Below are positions 15,259 to 22,855 of a stretch of DNA of 44,017 bases, piece by piece. The notes under the pieces were generated by a model. It saw only the letters and a list, made by a program, of their open reading frames with translations, was not told the DNA's origin and did no database searches. Within the stretch, counting starts at the first letter, position 1. Every line of letters starts with the position of its first letter. Source of the DNA: Deltaproteobacteria bacterium (lineage in GTDB: Bacteria; Desulfobacterota; Binatia; UBA9968); contig JAUYJC010000253.1 of the NCBI GenBank assembly GCA_030688735.1, positions 1 through 44,017 on the forward strand, given 5' to 3'. The position numbers were made by a program, and so were the translations under genes.

Positions 15259-16650
15259 TTAATCCGCCGCGGGCATGCTTAAAAGCTCCGCCAGAGGCGC
15301 AATGTCATCTTGCCTTTCAATCACCGCAACTCGCTTGACGATCTCATCGAGTCGTTCTCGCGGCAGAGCGTTGGCGCCGAGTCTAAAGAATTTCTCCCGC
15401 ATCTCATCCGCCGATAAAGGATTATTGTAGTTTCCCTTCGGCGCCGCCAAAGAACCGGCGACATCTCGTCCATCTGTCAGATGAATCCTCATTTGACAGG
15501 CAAAGCGCCTTGCGCCAATTGCGGTTGGATCGCCGTGGAGCTCGATTTTCTTCCCGATGTCTAACATCGCTGCATTTTCCCACATAGCGGGATCCAGATA
15601 ATGCCGCAAGTCGTTGTTGCCTTGGAGCAATCGCAGCGCGAGGGAAAAACGCAAACTGAATTGCGCTTCGACAACTTCCTTGGGTTGATAGATCGTACCG
15701 CCGTGCAGCAAAATGCCCTCATTCACCCCGACTTCGATCTTGGCAACCTGTATAGGTTGGATGTTGTTTGCCCTGACTAAATTATCGAGCGGCTCAATTG
15801 GCGAGTGCTGGCTGGCATTGACCGGAAAACGCTTCATGGCCGCATGATACAGGGCCAAACTGCCGCTCCCAGGTTGGAGATCTTTGACGATGGGCTCGAC
15901 GTTGCATCCACCCGACATTACCTTAAGAATGCCGCGTTCACCCTCGAAAATCGTCGGCGGCCCGGTAAGACCCATCTGCGCCAACAGAGCTGAACGAAGC
16001 CCGCCGCAGCATGCCATGCCGTTATGGAGCCGTTTCACTTCGCCGCCGCTTTGGTCAAACTCCATGGTGCCGCCAGCGTGACTGCCCGCGATAGCCAGCG
16101 CGTGAGTCATCTGTACTGGGTTGAGGCAAAGAATCTTGCCGGCTGCGGCAGCCGCGATAAATACGCCGACGGTGCTCTGCGCGTGATAACCGCGCCGCAT
16201 TAACTCCGGCAGCAGGGCGCGGCCAACCCGCCAGCCGACCTCGTAGGCGGCAACCATAGCCGTGATCAATTCCGATCCGCTGACCCGTCGCTTTTGTGCC
16301 AAGGCAAGAATGACCGGCACCGACGCAGCGCCCGGATGACCACCGCCTTGATCGTAATAGTCATCGAGCTCGCACCCTTGAGCGAAGGTCCCGTTCACAA
16401 GGACGGCATCATCGAGCGGTACGCGATCGCCATACTTGATGATTCGAGCCGGGCCGCCGCTTTTGGTCTCTTTGACAAACCGATATACGGGCTGATTCCA
16501 CTCCATGCTGGCGCCGATCAATTGGCAGCCCAGTTGGTCTAATAGCAGATCTCGGCAGCGCGCAAAGGCATCAACCGGCACCTGCCGGTTATCCAGATCG
16601 CAGATAAAATCAGCAAGTTTTTGTGCCGCGGTTTGGTCCCAACGCTTCAC
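15259..16650 (-). CDS. MmgE/PrpD family protein
   Basis: 463 residues from a GTG at 16650 (AGAGG upstream; one base after the HEPN stop); a TTG at 16680 would add 10 residues. The family includes 2-methylcitrate dehydratase and cis-aconitate decarboxylase: a helical N-terminal domain and a smaller alpha/beta domain at about 265-390. Visible family features are LLDQLGCQLIGA, the FAQGCELDDYYDQGGGHPGA block (Asp and His pockets), ALAIAGSHAGGTMEFDQSGG and VKRLHNGMACCGGLRSALLA. The reaction would be loss of water or CO2 from a small carboxylic acid, but the substrate is unknown. It follows the MNT-HEPN pair with no gap, so it may be co-transcribed with a toxin-antitoxin-like unit. Confidence 0.9.
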   Translation of the reverse strand: MKRWDQTAAQKLADFICDLDNRQVPVDAFARCRDLLLDQLGCQLIGASMEWNQPVYRFVKETKSGGPARIIKYGDRVPLDDAVLVNGTFAQGCELDDYYDQGGGHPGAASVPVILALAQKRRVSGSELITAMVAAYEVGWRVGRALLPELMRRGYHAQSTVGVFIAAAAAGKILCLNPVQMTHALAIAGSHAGGTMEFDQSGGEVKRLHNGMACCGGLRSALLAQMGLTGPPTIFEGERGILKVMSGGCNVEPIVKDLQPGSGSLALYHAAMKRFPVNASQHSPIEPLDNLVRANNIQPIQVAKIEVGVNEGILLHGGTIYQPKEVVEAQFSLRFSLALRLLQGNNDLRHYLDPAMWENAAMLDIGKKIELHGDPTAIGARRFACQMRIHLTDGRDVAGSLAAPKGNYNNPLSADEMREKFFRLGANALPRERLDEIVKRVAVIERQDDIAPLAELLSMPAAD

Positions 16651-16651
16651 G

Positions 16652-17053
16652 CTACGGAATGCCTCTGCGAAGTTTTTCAATCAGTTGACCGGCCGATTCA
16701 AGGGAAGTTCGAACTTCGTCCGCCGTAAATTCAACTTCAACCGCTAGAGGATAACGCTCCACGACATAGTAGTTCGTGATCTTTTGGCAGCTATTGCGAA
16801 ACTGATCTAGTGAAGGATCGTGCGCCATGGCATCGTCAAGAAGCGCCTCGAGATCGTGGATGCGGCGGAGCTTCCAACCCTTCGAAAGCAGATACGCCTT
16901 AAGAAATTTCTCGACCGCCTGCTGAAGGCAGAATGCCGCCAGTTCCGGGTCTTTGTCACGGAGAGACCTTGTTACCCGCAGGAGATCCTTCTCGGCAAGA
17001 GCGAGCCAATCGTTCGGATAACGAGACTCCTTAGGCGGCATAGAGGACTTCAC
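16652..17053 (-). CDS. HEPN domain protein
   Basis: About 133 residues with a GTG start at 17053 (or ATG at 17041, 129 residues), both within the end of the upstream nucleotidyltransferase gene. The helical HEPN signature is clear: WLALAEKDLLRVTRSL, then AAFCLQQAVEKFLKAYLLSK and HDLEALL, then NYYVVERYP. The classical RNase motif R-x(4-6)-H of HepT toxins is not obvious, so this may be the PF05168 type, where RNase activity is uncertain. Paired MNT/HEPN genes form type VII toxin-antitoxin systems or accessory defence modules. Overlap with both neighbours indicates one operon. Confidence 0.87.
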   Translation of the reverse strand: MKSSMPPKESRYPNDWLALAEKDLLRVTRSLRDKDPELAAFCLQQAVEKFLKAYLLSKGWKLRRIHDLEALLDDAMAHDPSLDQFRNSCQKITNYYVVERYPLAVEVEFTADEVRTSLESAGQLIEKLRRGIP

Positions 17054-17363
17054 CCCTATCGAGAATTTCCCTGAGGAATTGGTCTCCGGCTTCCAAACGG
17101 TCCGCCATCTCTGTCGGAGTTAAGACTATCGGATCGAACGGAACGCTCGGGTGGGTCCCCCCGGTTACTCGGCGCACCGTATGCAGCCGCTCAAGAAAAC
17201 GTTCTCCCGTCGCTTTGATGATCAAGAGGTCAATATCACTGTCGGGATCCGGCTGCCCGTAGGCGTAAGAGCCAAAAAGAATGATCTTTTGAGGCGGGTA
17301 CTCGGCAACCAACCTCTCGACGATTTTTTGAATCACAGCGCGAGGCTTGATGCGTTCGTTCAT
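17031..17363 (-). CDS. Minimal nucleotidyltransferase (MNT, MntA-like)
   Basis: 110 residues from the ATG at 17363 (MNERIKPRAVI); the open frame to 17417 is not needed. The nucleotidyltransferase signature GS-x10-D-x-D is exact: G31-S32 and D43-x-D45 in ILFGSYAYGQPDPDSDIDLL. A third acidic residue may be in PFDPIVLT (about 76-83). MntA-type proteins AMPylate their HEPN partner to neutralise it; here that role is inferred from the pairing. The coding ends overlap the HEPN start by about 23 bases. Confidence 0.9.
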   Translation of the reverse strand: MNERIKPRAVIQKIVERLVAEYPPQKIILFGSYAYGQPDPDSDIDLLIIKATGERFLERLHTVRRVTGGTHPSVPFDPIVLTPTEMADRLEAGDQFLREILDRGEVLYAA

Positions 17364-17846
17364 AGACTTCTCGCTACCAGCGTCGTTACTAACGCACTCT
17401 TGGCAGGCCCGTCTCACGACCCAGGTCGGCCACGATGATTACTATAACCCTTATTCCGCGACATTTCATCTCGGGCCTAGAGCGTAGTTGATCAATCCCA
17501 ACCCCAGCAGACTCCTCTTTGACCCTAAGATCCATCAAGCTTCCCAGCGGCATCCTTGCCGACTGTCTCTTCCTTTCGCTGATGGGCGATATTCTCGTCC
17601 CGTTACCATCCTCCATCAAGGCAAGCCCGATTCCTCCGGCGACAGTTGCGTAGTTGCGCAATTGCGCAATTACGGAAGTTGTCCCTGCTGCAGAAACTGG
17701 GAGTCGGGATGTGACTTCTATGCCGGGGCGGGAAATAAACACGAGGACGAGCTGGATTCACACGTTGATTTCCTAACAAGAGCACTTGACGAAAAACAAT
17801 CCTCTGCGCAAACGCCGCGGCGTAAATCTGGGCTTAATTCGCTATC
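17364..17846. other. Gene-poor stretch with a TTGCGCAATTGCGCAA palindrome
   Basis: No gene can be supported. A perfect 16-base palindrome at 17654-17669 (24 bases, 17650-17673, with one mismatched pair) sits in the middle; a related broken form (GTTACGGAATTGCGCAAAT) lies at 12650-12668. Both are near amidohydrolase fragments, so the palindrome may belong to the same spreading unit. Confidence 0.5.
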
Positions 17847-18179
17847 ATGAAGGCCGGCTGCGGCTGGGTACCCTACTGGATGGAACGGCTCGACGAGCAC
17901 TTTGAGTTTCTCCAGCCGACCGTGCCCTGGCTTACCAAGCCGCCGAGTGAATACATGAAAAGCGGGCAGATGTTCTGTGCGTTCGAGATGGACGAAAAGA
18001 TGCTGCCCTACGTCGCCGAATTCGTCGGCGCCGAGCGCTTAGTCTTTGCCACCGATTACAACCACAGCGACTCCAGGTTCCCGCACACCGTCGAGGAAGT
18101 GAGGGGCCGCAAAGATTTGTCGGACGCGTTGAAGACAAAATTAATGGGCGAGAACGCGGCGAAGCTCTATAACCTGTAA
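17847..18179 (+). pseudogene. Amidohydrolase-2 C-terminal remnant (copy 2)
   Basis: 110 residues. WMERLDEHFEFLQPTVPWLT and PSEYMKSGQMFCAFEMDEKM lead into the GAERLVFATDYNHSDSRFP motif, whose Asp belongs to the amidohydrolase metal site, and finally GENAAKLYNL. A complete family member has about 350 residues with an N-terminal D-x-H motif; the first two thirds are missing. The ATG at 17847 may allow a truncated product, but no active site would form. The last 138 bases are the twin of 12500-12637. Confidence 0.85.
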
Positions 18180-18317
18180 GGAGAGTTGCGTATTTGGCAA
18201 GCACCAGGGTTAGGAATGTCAGGAATCACGGACAGTACATCACCCAACAAGAAGCGCGCTAACGGCCAACCTTTTTCGATTACGGGATTAGAAATATTGC
18301 CTGAGGAAACCTGTAGC

Positions 18318-18442
18318 GTGAATCACGGATTGAGCGGCGCTATCCGACCAAGAAGCAGATGGCGTCCCTCTCGTGAGATTGGCGAGATAAGGAAACCCCG
18401 GTCCTGCAGCAACAGGCGAAATTAGTATTATGTCCCCGGAAT
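18318..18442. repeat. Dispersed repeat with ATTAGTATTATGTCCCC end (copy 2)
   Basis: Same order of blocks as 12780-12935 (AATCACGGATTGAGCG, CGACCAAGAAGCAGATGG, GAAATTAGTATTATGTCCCC) with about 30 bases different between them. It reaches into the 3' part of the minus-strand gene 18340-18852. Confidence 0.6.
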
Positions 18443-18852
18443 TCCGGTTCGCCCATCGTCACTCTCGGAACGGTGGCCATAATTGACAACCAAGAGAAGA
18501 GAACCGCTCTTAGCTTAATCTCACTACTGGGTTTTCTGTGGGCTTCCTTAAGTGCGCCTGGATAGAGTGGGCGCCCTTTATCCTGAGCATCCCTTGCGCA
18601 TTCGCGCGAATCGCCCGAGACGCTATCAAACTTGGCTTTATTTTCCTCGCTAGGATTCATCCCCACAAGTTTGTAATTCAGTATAGCGGCCAGCTCGCTC
18701 AAATGGCACAGGAAAACCGCTGCGTCGTTATGGCCAATGACTTGGCCCTGCGCGGGGAAATTTTTATAATTTGCGGCGAGCAAATTTTTGGGGAGACCCA
18801 CCGATAAGAACATAGCCCACACAAGCGCTCTCTGCAATCGATTTCCTTTCAT
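18340..18852 (-). CDS. Small signal-peptide protein, C-terminus overwritten by repeat
   Basis: 170 residues from the ATG at 18852, which overlaps the stop of the upstream gene (ATGA at 18849-18852). The N-terminus, MKGNRLQRALVWAMFLSVGL, followed by an LLAANYKNF cleavage region, is a signal peptide. The middle (HNDAAVFLCHLSELAAILNY, then AKFDSVSGDSRECARDA) has three cysteines. The final 30 or so residues are translated from the dispersed repeat at 18421-18442, so the original end is probably lost. No family is recognised. It is translationally coupled to the BamE-like gene. Confidence 0.5.
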   Translation of the reverse strand: MKGNRLQRALVWAMFLSVGLPKNLLAANYKNFPAQGQVIGHNDAAVFLCHLSELAAILNYKLVGMNPSEENKAKFDSVSGDSRECARDAQDKGRPLYPGALKEAHRKPSSEIKLRAVLFSWLSIMATVPRVTMGEPEFRGHNTNFACCCRTGVSLSRQSHERDAICFLVG

Positions 18853-19490
18853 TGACTTTCCTGAAAGCTCGTCAATTTGTCGTTCTCGAAATACAAATAT
18901 GTACTGCCGTAGATCCACTGCTCATGACTACCCCAGCCACCCACTGTTCGATTAACGCGTTGAGGCTTGCCCCATGATAGCGTCACTTGTTCCGCCGTCA
19001 TGCCGATCTCGACTTTCCTCTCAAGTATCTTTTTTTTGATTTCCGCGGGCCAAGGCTTAGACTCTACGAGTTTGACGTGCGCTTCGCGCGCCGCGATAGC
19101 GGCTTTTTTAGCGCGGGCAGCCTCAGCGGCAGCCTTGGCGGCCGGGTCATAGTCAAGCAGTATTTTTTTCTCGACAGCTTTATCGACCCAATCAGACCAT
19201 ATTGTATCTTGCTTACCGTTCGATAGCTCAACACCATAATGGTTAGGGGTTGATTTGCCGAGGATTTTAACCCACGTGATCTCTTCGCCAAGTTGGCGTC
19301 GAAAAGTCCAAAAATCATAAAAGACGTGTCGCCGGTACGCCTCTGTATCAGAAATCATCCAAAACGTTTTCCCGGAAGGAAGTTCATCTGCAGCCAACAC
19401 ATTTCTTGGCGTCACTAGCTGGAATTGTAGTAACAAAGCAAGCGCAACGGCAATCACGTTTCGCGGGATCATTAGAATTTTATAGCGCAT
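18849..19490 (-). CDS. Secreted protein with SmpA/OmlA (BamE)-like C-terminal domain
   Basis: 213 residues with a signal peptide (MRYKILMIPRNVIAVALALLL up to NVLAADE; an internal ATG at 19472 is also possible). The middle is an SH3-like/charged region and an Ala-Lys-rich coiled helix (KAAAEAARAKKAAIAAREA). The C-terminus (about 165-213) reads KVEIGMTAEQVTLSWGKPQR, followed by GSHEQWIYGSTYLYFENDKL: the 'G-M-T..QV...WGKP' and 'W.Y....yl.F.ngkl' pattern of BamE/SmpA domains. Those act as small periplasmic protein-binding modules. No lipobox is seen. It belongs to a run of small secreted proteins on this strand. Confidence 0.75.
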   Translation of the reverse strand: MRYKILMIPRNVIAVALALLLQFQLVTPRNVLAADELPSGKTFWMISDTEAYRRHVFYDFWTFRRQLGEEITWVKILGKSTPNHYGVELSNGKQDTIWSDWVDKAVEKKILLDYDPAAKAAAEAARAKKAAIAAREAHVKLVESKPWPAEIKKKILERKVEIGMTAEQVTLSWGKPQRVNRTVGGWGSHEQWIYGSTYLYFENDKLTSFQESQ

Positions 19491-19530
19491 GTCTCTGTCG
19501 GAGTGCTTCTCTCCAAGTCCTCGCTCGATA

Positions 19531-19653
19531 CTATTTTACCGATTTTCTCTCTTCCGGTTTTGGAGTCGCCTTCTCCGGCTCGGCCTTTTTCTTTTTGGGT
19601 AGCCTCGGACCGCTGGGCTCGGTGAAAGTGATATCCGCCGCGCTTTCGATCAT
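19531..19653 (-). CDS. Possible 40-residue Lys/Glu/Pro-rich peptide
   Basis: A short frame starts MIESAADITFTEPSG and ends with a basic, proline-rich tail (PKKKKAEPEKATPKPEERK). It has no good ribosome binding site. Such tails are typical of small secreted or wall proteins, and with the micro-frame at 19691-19744 it may be the rest of one broken gene in which the signal peptide and the tail lie in different frames. Confidence 0.3.
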   Translation of the reverse strand: MIESAADITFTEPSGPRLPKKKKAEPEKATPKPEERKSVK

Positions 19654-19690
19654 GATGGCAGCCTTTGGAATCTACGCCTCCAGGATGCAC

Positions 19691-19744
19691 CTACGCAGAA
19701 ATCGAAGATACAATCGCCCACAACACAATTACAACTGCGATCAT
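19691..19744 (-). CDS. 17-residue hydrophobic micro-ORF with strong ribosome binding site
   Basis: ATG at 19744 is preceded by GAGGAGG (eight bases away) and encodes MIAVVIVLWAIVSSISA before a TAG. It could be a small membrane peptide or a signal peptide cut off by mutation. It lies 12 bases after the stop of the upstream secreted protein, so it would be co-transcribed. Confidence 0.35.
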   Translation of the reverse strand: MIAVVIVLWAIVSSISA

Positions 19745-19755
19745 GTGAGACCTCC

Positions 19756-20130
19756 TCAGTATTTCGTAAAACAATCGAGTTTGGCAATGACTTTGAGCGT
19801 TCCACAGTCTAAGACTCTTGTTGAGCCATTTTTGTCGTTATAGACCGCAACTTGATAAACCATCCGGTTGCTGCACTGGATACTCCAAAAAGCCGTTCCG
19901 TCTTGAGATTGTCCCTGAAAGAATGTTCTCGTAACGCTACCGCAGTTTTCCCCCTTCGCCCACATCGTGAACAGTTCACTGCGTTTTGCCTCAGATAAAG
20001 CGAGTATCTTAGTGTGAGTAGGGTTGAAATTCGGCACAGACGCCGAGAATGCCGGCAAACAGCCGACTGCGATGAAGATTACGGTGTTAAAAATACCTAG
20101 ACAGAGTTTCGTTACGGCTAAATTTTTCAT
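19756..20130 (-). CDS. Small secreted protein with cysteines, hypothetical
   Basis: 124 residues from the ATG at 20130; the frame is open to 20244 only through a repeat. A signal peptide (MKNLAVTKLCLGIFNTVIFI ... PAFSAS) is followed by about 95 mature residues with four cysteines (ENCGSV, SIQCSN, LDCGTL, LDCFTK), enough for two disulfides. The region AFWSIQCSNRMVYQVAVYND is strand-rich. No family is named with confidence. The putative promoter region is occupied by the 42-bp repeat at 20144-20185, which may have changed its expression. Confidence 0.6.
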   Translation of the reverse strand: MKNLAVTKLCLGIFNTVIFIAVGCLPAFSASVPNFNPTHTKILALSEAKRSELFTMWAKGENCGSVTRTFFQGQSQDGTAFWSIQCSNRMVYQVAVYNDKNGSTRVLDCGTLKVIAKLDCFTKY

Positions 20131-20143
20131 CGTCGTTTGCGAT

Positions 20144-20185
20144 AGAAAAAGGGACATTCTACTTTTCTGCTTGCTCCCCGGCCCG
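20144..20185. repeat. 42-bp GGGACATTCTACTTTTCTGC repeat, copy 1
   Basis: 41 of 42 bases identical to 24804-24845. It is followed at once by GGAGAAGGGGTCAGGC (20185-20200), another recurring tail. Upstream of the secreted-protein gene. Confidence 0.8.
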
Positions 20186-20272
20186 GAGAAGGGGTCAGGC
20201 AGACCTTTTTGACCTTTTGAGCCGTCGCCCTTCTCTGAGCGCATTGCTCAACTTCTCTACTACCCTTTGCAG

Positions 20273-20367
20273 GAAATTTAAAGGTGTCTTTTCACGTAAC
20301 CCCCAGCGTGACCTCGGAGCGCTGTCTATCGCAGCGCGGCCATAAAAGCGGATGCCACTGATTGATC
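20273..20367. repeat. 95-bp repeat, copy 1 (partner 24697-24791)
   Basis: Starts GAAATTTAAAGG and ends ACTGATTGATC; both copies are 95 bases with scattered substitutions (roughly 80-85 percent alike by eye). The stretch 20245-20519 has no supportable gene. In the second locus this unit precedes the 42-bp repeat, here it follows it, so the two units move separately. Confidence 0.7.
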
Positions 20368-20482
20368 ACCAGGACGCAACGCGGGTGCCACGCTCGGTCG
20401 TGGTATCTTCGAGATCCACCGGTGAGAACGCGAGCACGGCACCACAGATACACCGCTTCTATCGTGTGCATCGCTCTCCCGT

Positions 20483-20532
20483 CGTAAAACACTCCCGCCC
20501 CCTTATCCCGCCATACGCTGAGTGTTTTTACG
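20483..20532 (-). terminator. Hairpin at the stop of the zinc-ribbon protein gene
   Basis: CGTAAAACACTC (20483-20494) pairs with GAGTGTTTTTACG (20520-20532, one bulged T) around a 25-base loop; the gene stop codon lies at 20528-20530, within the second arm. Placement fits a 3' end structure for the minus-strand gene. Confidence 0.45.
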
Positions 20533-21604
20533 GGATACCGAAATTAGGAGGAGGATTCCGTCTGTCGATAAAGCTACGCCAATCGGTACGAAGAAAATCG
20601 TCAACAGTTCCAGTCCATGGATAAACCGTAGTAATATCTTGTTTTTGATCGACTACTAAATCGGCTGCATACGTTGCGGCGATTCCATCACAGCGCGGGC
20701 AAACAAACCCGACTGCAAGAAGATCTTTTTGAGGTTCATTCACGTACATAGGATTTCCATCGCCAGCTGGATGAGCAAACCGGGCGCCGCAGTGTCCACA
20801 CAAAGCGGGCATGGACAAACTGACCGCGATATACAACCCCTTAGGCCTTTTAGTTAAATCCTTGAGGAGCCCTCCTCTCCGCATTGGTATCTTGGAAAAA
20901 TCCGTGATCTCATGAAAAGGCTTCTCTGAGAAAAAGATTGGGACATTATTGAACTTTGCCCAATCCTCAAGCAGTTCCTGCAGATACTTATCGAGTCCGT
21001 CGTACTTATAATGTTCCTCTCTTAACATGGTGACGGCCGGCTGAAGCTTTACACCGTCAAGTTCTCCAACTCGGTGAACCTGAGTTAAATAGAGAATGCA
21101 ATCGATGGAGCTGCAGATAGGAGAACCATCTTGCTTTCGTCTATGAAGGAGTACGGAAAGGAACCAAAGAGCAGCCTGAGGTTCCAAACTAGCGTTATGC
21201 GTATTCGCAAGGATCAATAGCCCGTGCGAGTCTTCCAGATTGAGTTGCCGTTTTATGTTCTTGATCTGCGAGTTCGCTTTCTTAAAATGCCGCTCCAGAG
21301 GCCCTGCAATCTTCAGCACGGCCTGTTTTTTCAACTCATTCTTATCCGGTTGACTTTCGATTAAGTCACTAAACGGGAACTCTCCATAAAATTCCAGATT
21401 TCGCCCGTCGATGATTTCAGTTGCCAACCTCTGAAGTTTTTCGATCATGTCTTCATCAAGGCATTTTAATTCAGCGATAATTCGCTTGGCGTCCAATAGA
21501 AAGTCTGCAATCTCACCGTTGACGTTGGGTTTGCCATCGTCAAGGATCTTGCATTCCGACCGGCTTGAAATGAATTGTCGAAAGCGTTTCTCAAAGTCGT
21601 TCAT
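20528..21604 (-). CDS. PD-(D/E)XK nuclease-like protein with C-terminal zinc ribbon, putative
   Basis: 358 residues from the ATG at 21604 (MNDFEKRFRQF, GGAG nearby); the open frame to 21718 is probably untranslated. Residues 29-49 (NGEIADFLLDAKRIIAELKCL) give E31, D34, and E45-x-K47, the catalytic layout of PD-(D/E)XK nucleases. A central alpha/beta region follows (SHGLLILANTHNASLEPQAA). The C-terminus has CGHC (about 271-274) and CPRC (about 302-305), a zinc ribbon. I recognise no named family; a nuclease or nucleic-acid-binding role is inferred from these motifs. It is isolated, with repeats on both sides, typical of a transferred defence or accessory gene. Confidence 0.65.
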   Translation of the reverse strand: MNDFEKRFRQFISSRSECKILDDGKPNVNGEIADFLLDAKRIIAELKCLDEDMIEKLQRLATEIIDGRNLEFYGEFPFSDLIESQPDKNELKKQAVLKIAGPLERHFKKANSQIKNIKRQLNLEDSHGLLILANTHNASLEPQAALWFLSVLLHRRKQDGSPICSSIDCILYLTQVHRVGELDGVKLQPAVTMLREEHYKYDGLDKYLQELLEDWAKFNNVPIFFSEKPFHEITDFSKIPMRRGGLLKDLTKRPKGLYIAVSLSMPALCGHCGARFAHPAGDGNPMYVNEPQKDLLAVGFVCPRCDGIAATYAADLVVDQKQDITTVYPWTGTVDDFLRTDWRSFIDRRNPPPNFGIP

Positions 21605-21691
21605 GCGCAACTCCAGTCGAAAAATTATAGCGCGTTTGTGGTGACAAATCATGGGCAAAGGGAGATAAAAAGGGACCGGGAATATTTTCTC

Positions 21692-22027
21692 AGTCATGAA
21701 ATCAATTGTTGAATTCATGTCACCGACCCCATATGATTCTCGCCGTTAGCTCCCGGAGGCGACATGGATACCATTTACTTCGTCGACACCACCATCCGCG
21801 ACGGGCACCAAAACCTGTGGGCGGAGAATATGACCACGGGCATGATGCTGCCGATCGCCGAGAAGCTGGACAATGCCGGGTTCGAAGGCATCGAGTTGAT
21901 TTCCGGGTCCCATCTCAAGAAAACCGTGCGCGAGCTGAAGGAGGACCTCTGGGAGCGCGTGCGGCTCATGTCCAAGCTCATCACCAAGACGCCGTTGCGG
22001 CTCATCGCCGGCCGGGTCAACACGTTC
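21692..22027 (+). pseudogene. Truncated carboxyltransferase copy with its upstream leader
   Basis: The ATG at 21764 (GGAGG before it) opens the same first 88 residues as the intact gene at 26985: VDTTIRDGHQNLWAENMTTG, then SHLKKTVRELKED and the LIAGRVNTF segment. At 22028 it breaks into a GGGGACATTCT repeat and reads 49 unrelated residues to a stop at 22177. The biotin-accepting Lys and the HTH metal site are absent, so no activity is possible. The leader 21692-21749 is repeated at 26301-26358. Confidence 0.9.
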
Positions 22028-22177
22028 GTAAAGAAAAGGGGACATTCTGAATTTTTAGGGAGTGGGGTCGGGCACGGGGTCGGGCCTGGATACCTAAACA
22101 ATCTTTGTCAAGAAAGTCGGGCCGGACCTCAAGCTCCAAACTCTGTTGTTCGCCGCGGCTTAGCCGCCATCCGTTAG
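22028..22177. repeat. Repeat cluster: GGGGACATTCT, GGGGTCGGGC and a GCCGGACC-CGGCTTAGC unit
   Basis: 22028-22092 carries GGGGACATTCTGAATTTTTAG and two GGGGTCGGGC units. 22116-22177 is a direct copy of 24564-24617 (GTCGGGCCGGACC ... TGTTCGCC.CGGCTTAGC ... GTTAG). The second unit ends with CGGCTTAGC...CGTTAG, superficially like half an integron attC site, but no matching left half is found. Confidence 0.6.
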
Positions 22178-22208
22178 TCTTCTACTTACGACAGACCGAG
22201 CACTCAGT

Positions 22209-22487
22209 ATGCGCAGACATTCCAGACCGGGCAGCAAATTTCTGCCTAGAGGTCTCACGATTATTTACGAAGACAAAGATATTCTTGTGGTGGATAAGCC
22301 ACCAGATCTTTTGACCATCGGTACCGATACGGAGAAACTACGAACCGCTTATTTCATTCTGACGGATTATATCCGCAAGGGGGCTGCCAAGTCTAAGAAA
22401 CGTATTTTCATCGTGCACCGGCTGGACAGGGAGACATCAGGGGTACTCATCTTCGCGAAGAGCGAGAAAGTCGCTAAGGGCGACAGC
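22209..22487 (+). pseudogene. RluA-type pseudouridine synthase, truncated
   Basis: The frame reads LTIIYEDKDILVVDKPPDLL, then the catalytic block IFIVHRLDRETSGVLIFAKS with the invariant Asp in HRLDRETSG. This is the N-terminal third of an RluA/RluD-family enzyme (normally about 220-320 residues). It leaves the family after SEKVAK (about residue 91) and stops at 22511. The rest, including the binding surface for rRNA or tRNA, is missing, so it is inactive. Confidence 0.85.
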
Positions 22488-22510
22488 TCTTGCAATCACA
22501 CACTATCGTA

Positions 22511-22855
22511 ATGCAAGACGCGACCCCACTCCCGCGAACCCTGGTCTTTACCACTCTGCAAGTCAATGGCGACGAAGACGCTGAGGCAATGGCGAAAAAG
22601 GCCGTCCAAGTTTACAATCTTAGGAGCACGCTGGTATATAATGGAAGACTAGAGGTACCGGTACTCGGCAAAGCGACTTCTGATGCGAAAAATATAACTG
22701 AACGGGTCCTGCGATCTCAATTTGTTCAAAGGGCCAACCCAAAAGAGCGTATAAAAAAACGGGGGGCGAAAGATGAAAGCTCTGGCAGTGAAAATACTGA
22801 TGATGGCGATGACACTTGGCGTCCCGTTGCCCGTTTCGAGCTATGGTTGGGATGA
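22511..22855 (+). CDS. Doubtful ORF, about 114 residues
   Basis: From the ATG near 22511 the frame reads MQDATPLPRTLVFTTLQVNG and YNLRSTLVYNGRLEVPVLGK, which looks protein-like. It has no ribosome binding site, and its last 83 bases overlap the start of the secreted protein at 22773, where the residues become low-complexity (DESSGSENTDDGDD). It may be the C-terminal piece of a broken gene. No family recognised. Confidence 0.3.
   Translation: MQDATPLPRTLVFTTLQVNGDEDAEAMAKKAVQVYNLRSTLVYNGRLEVPVLGKATSDAKNITERVLRSQFVQRANPKERIKKRGAKDESSGSENTDDGDDTWRPVARFELWLG

Noticed and set aside
22116-22177. Integron attC-like ending (CGGCTTAGC ... CGTTAG), also at 24564-24617
   Set aside because: No matching RYYYAAC left half is found at a suitable distance, no integrase is present, and the genes nearby are not arranged as same-direction cassettes.
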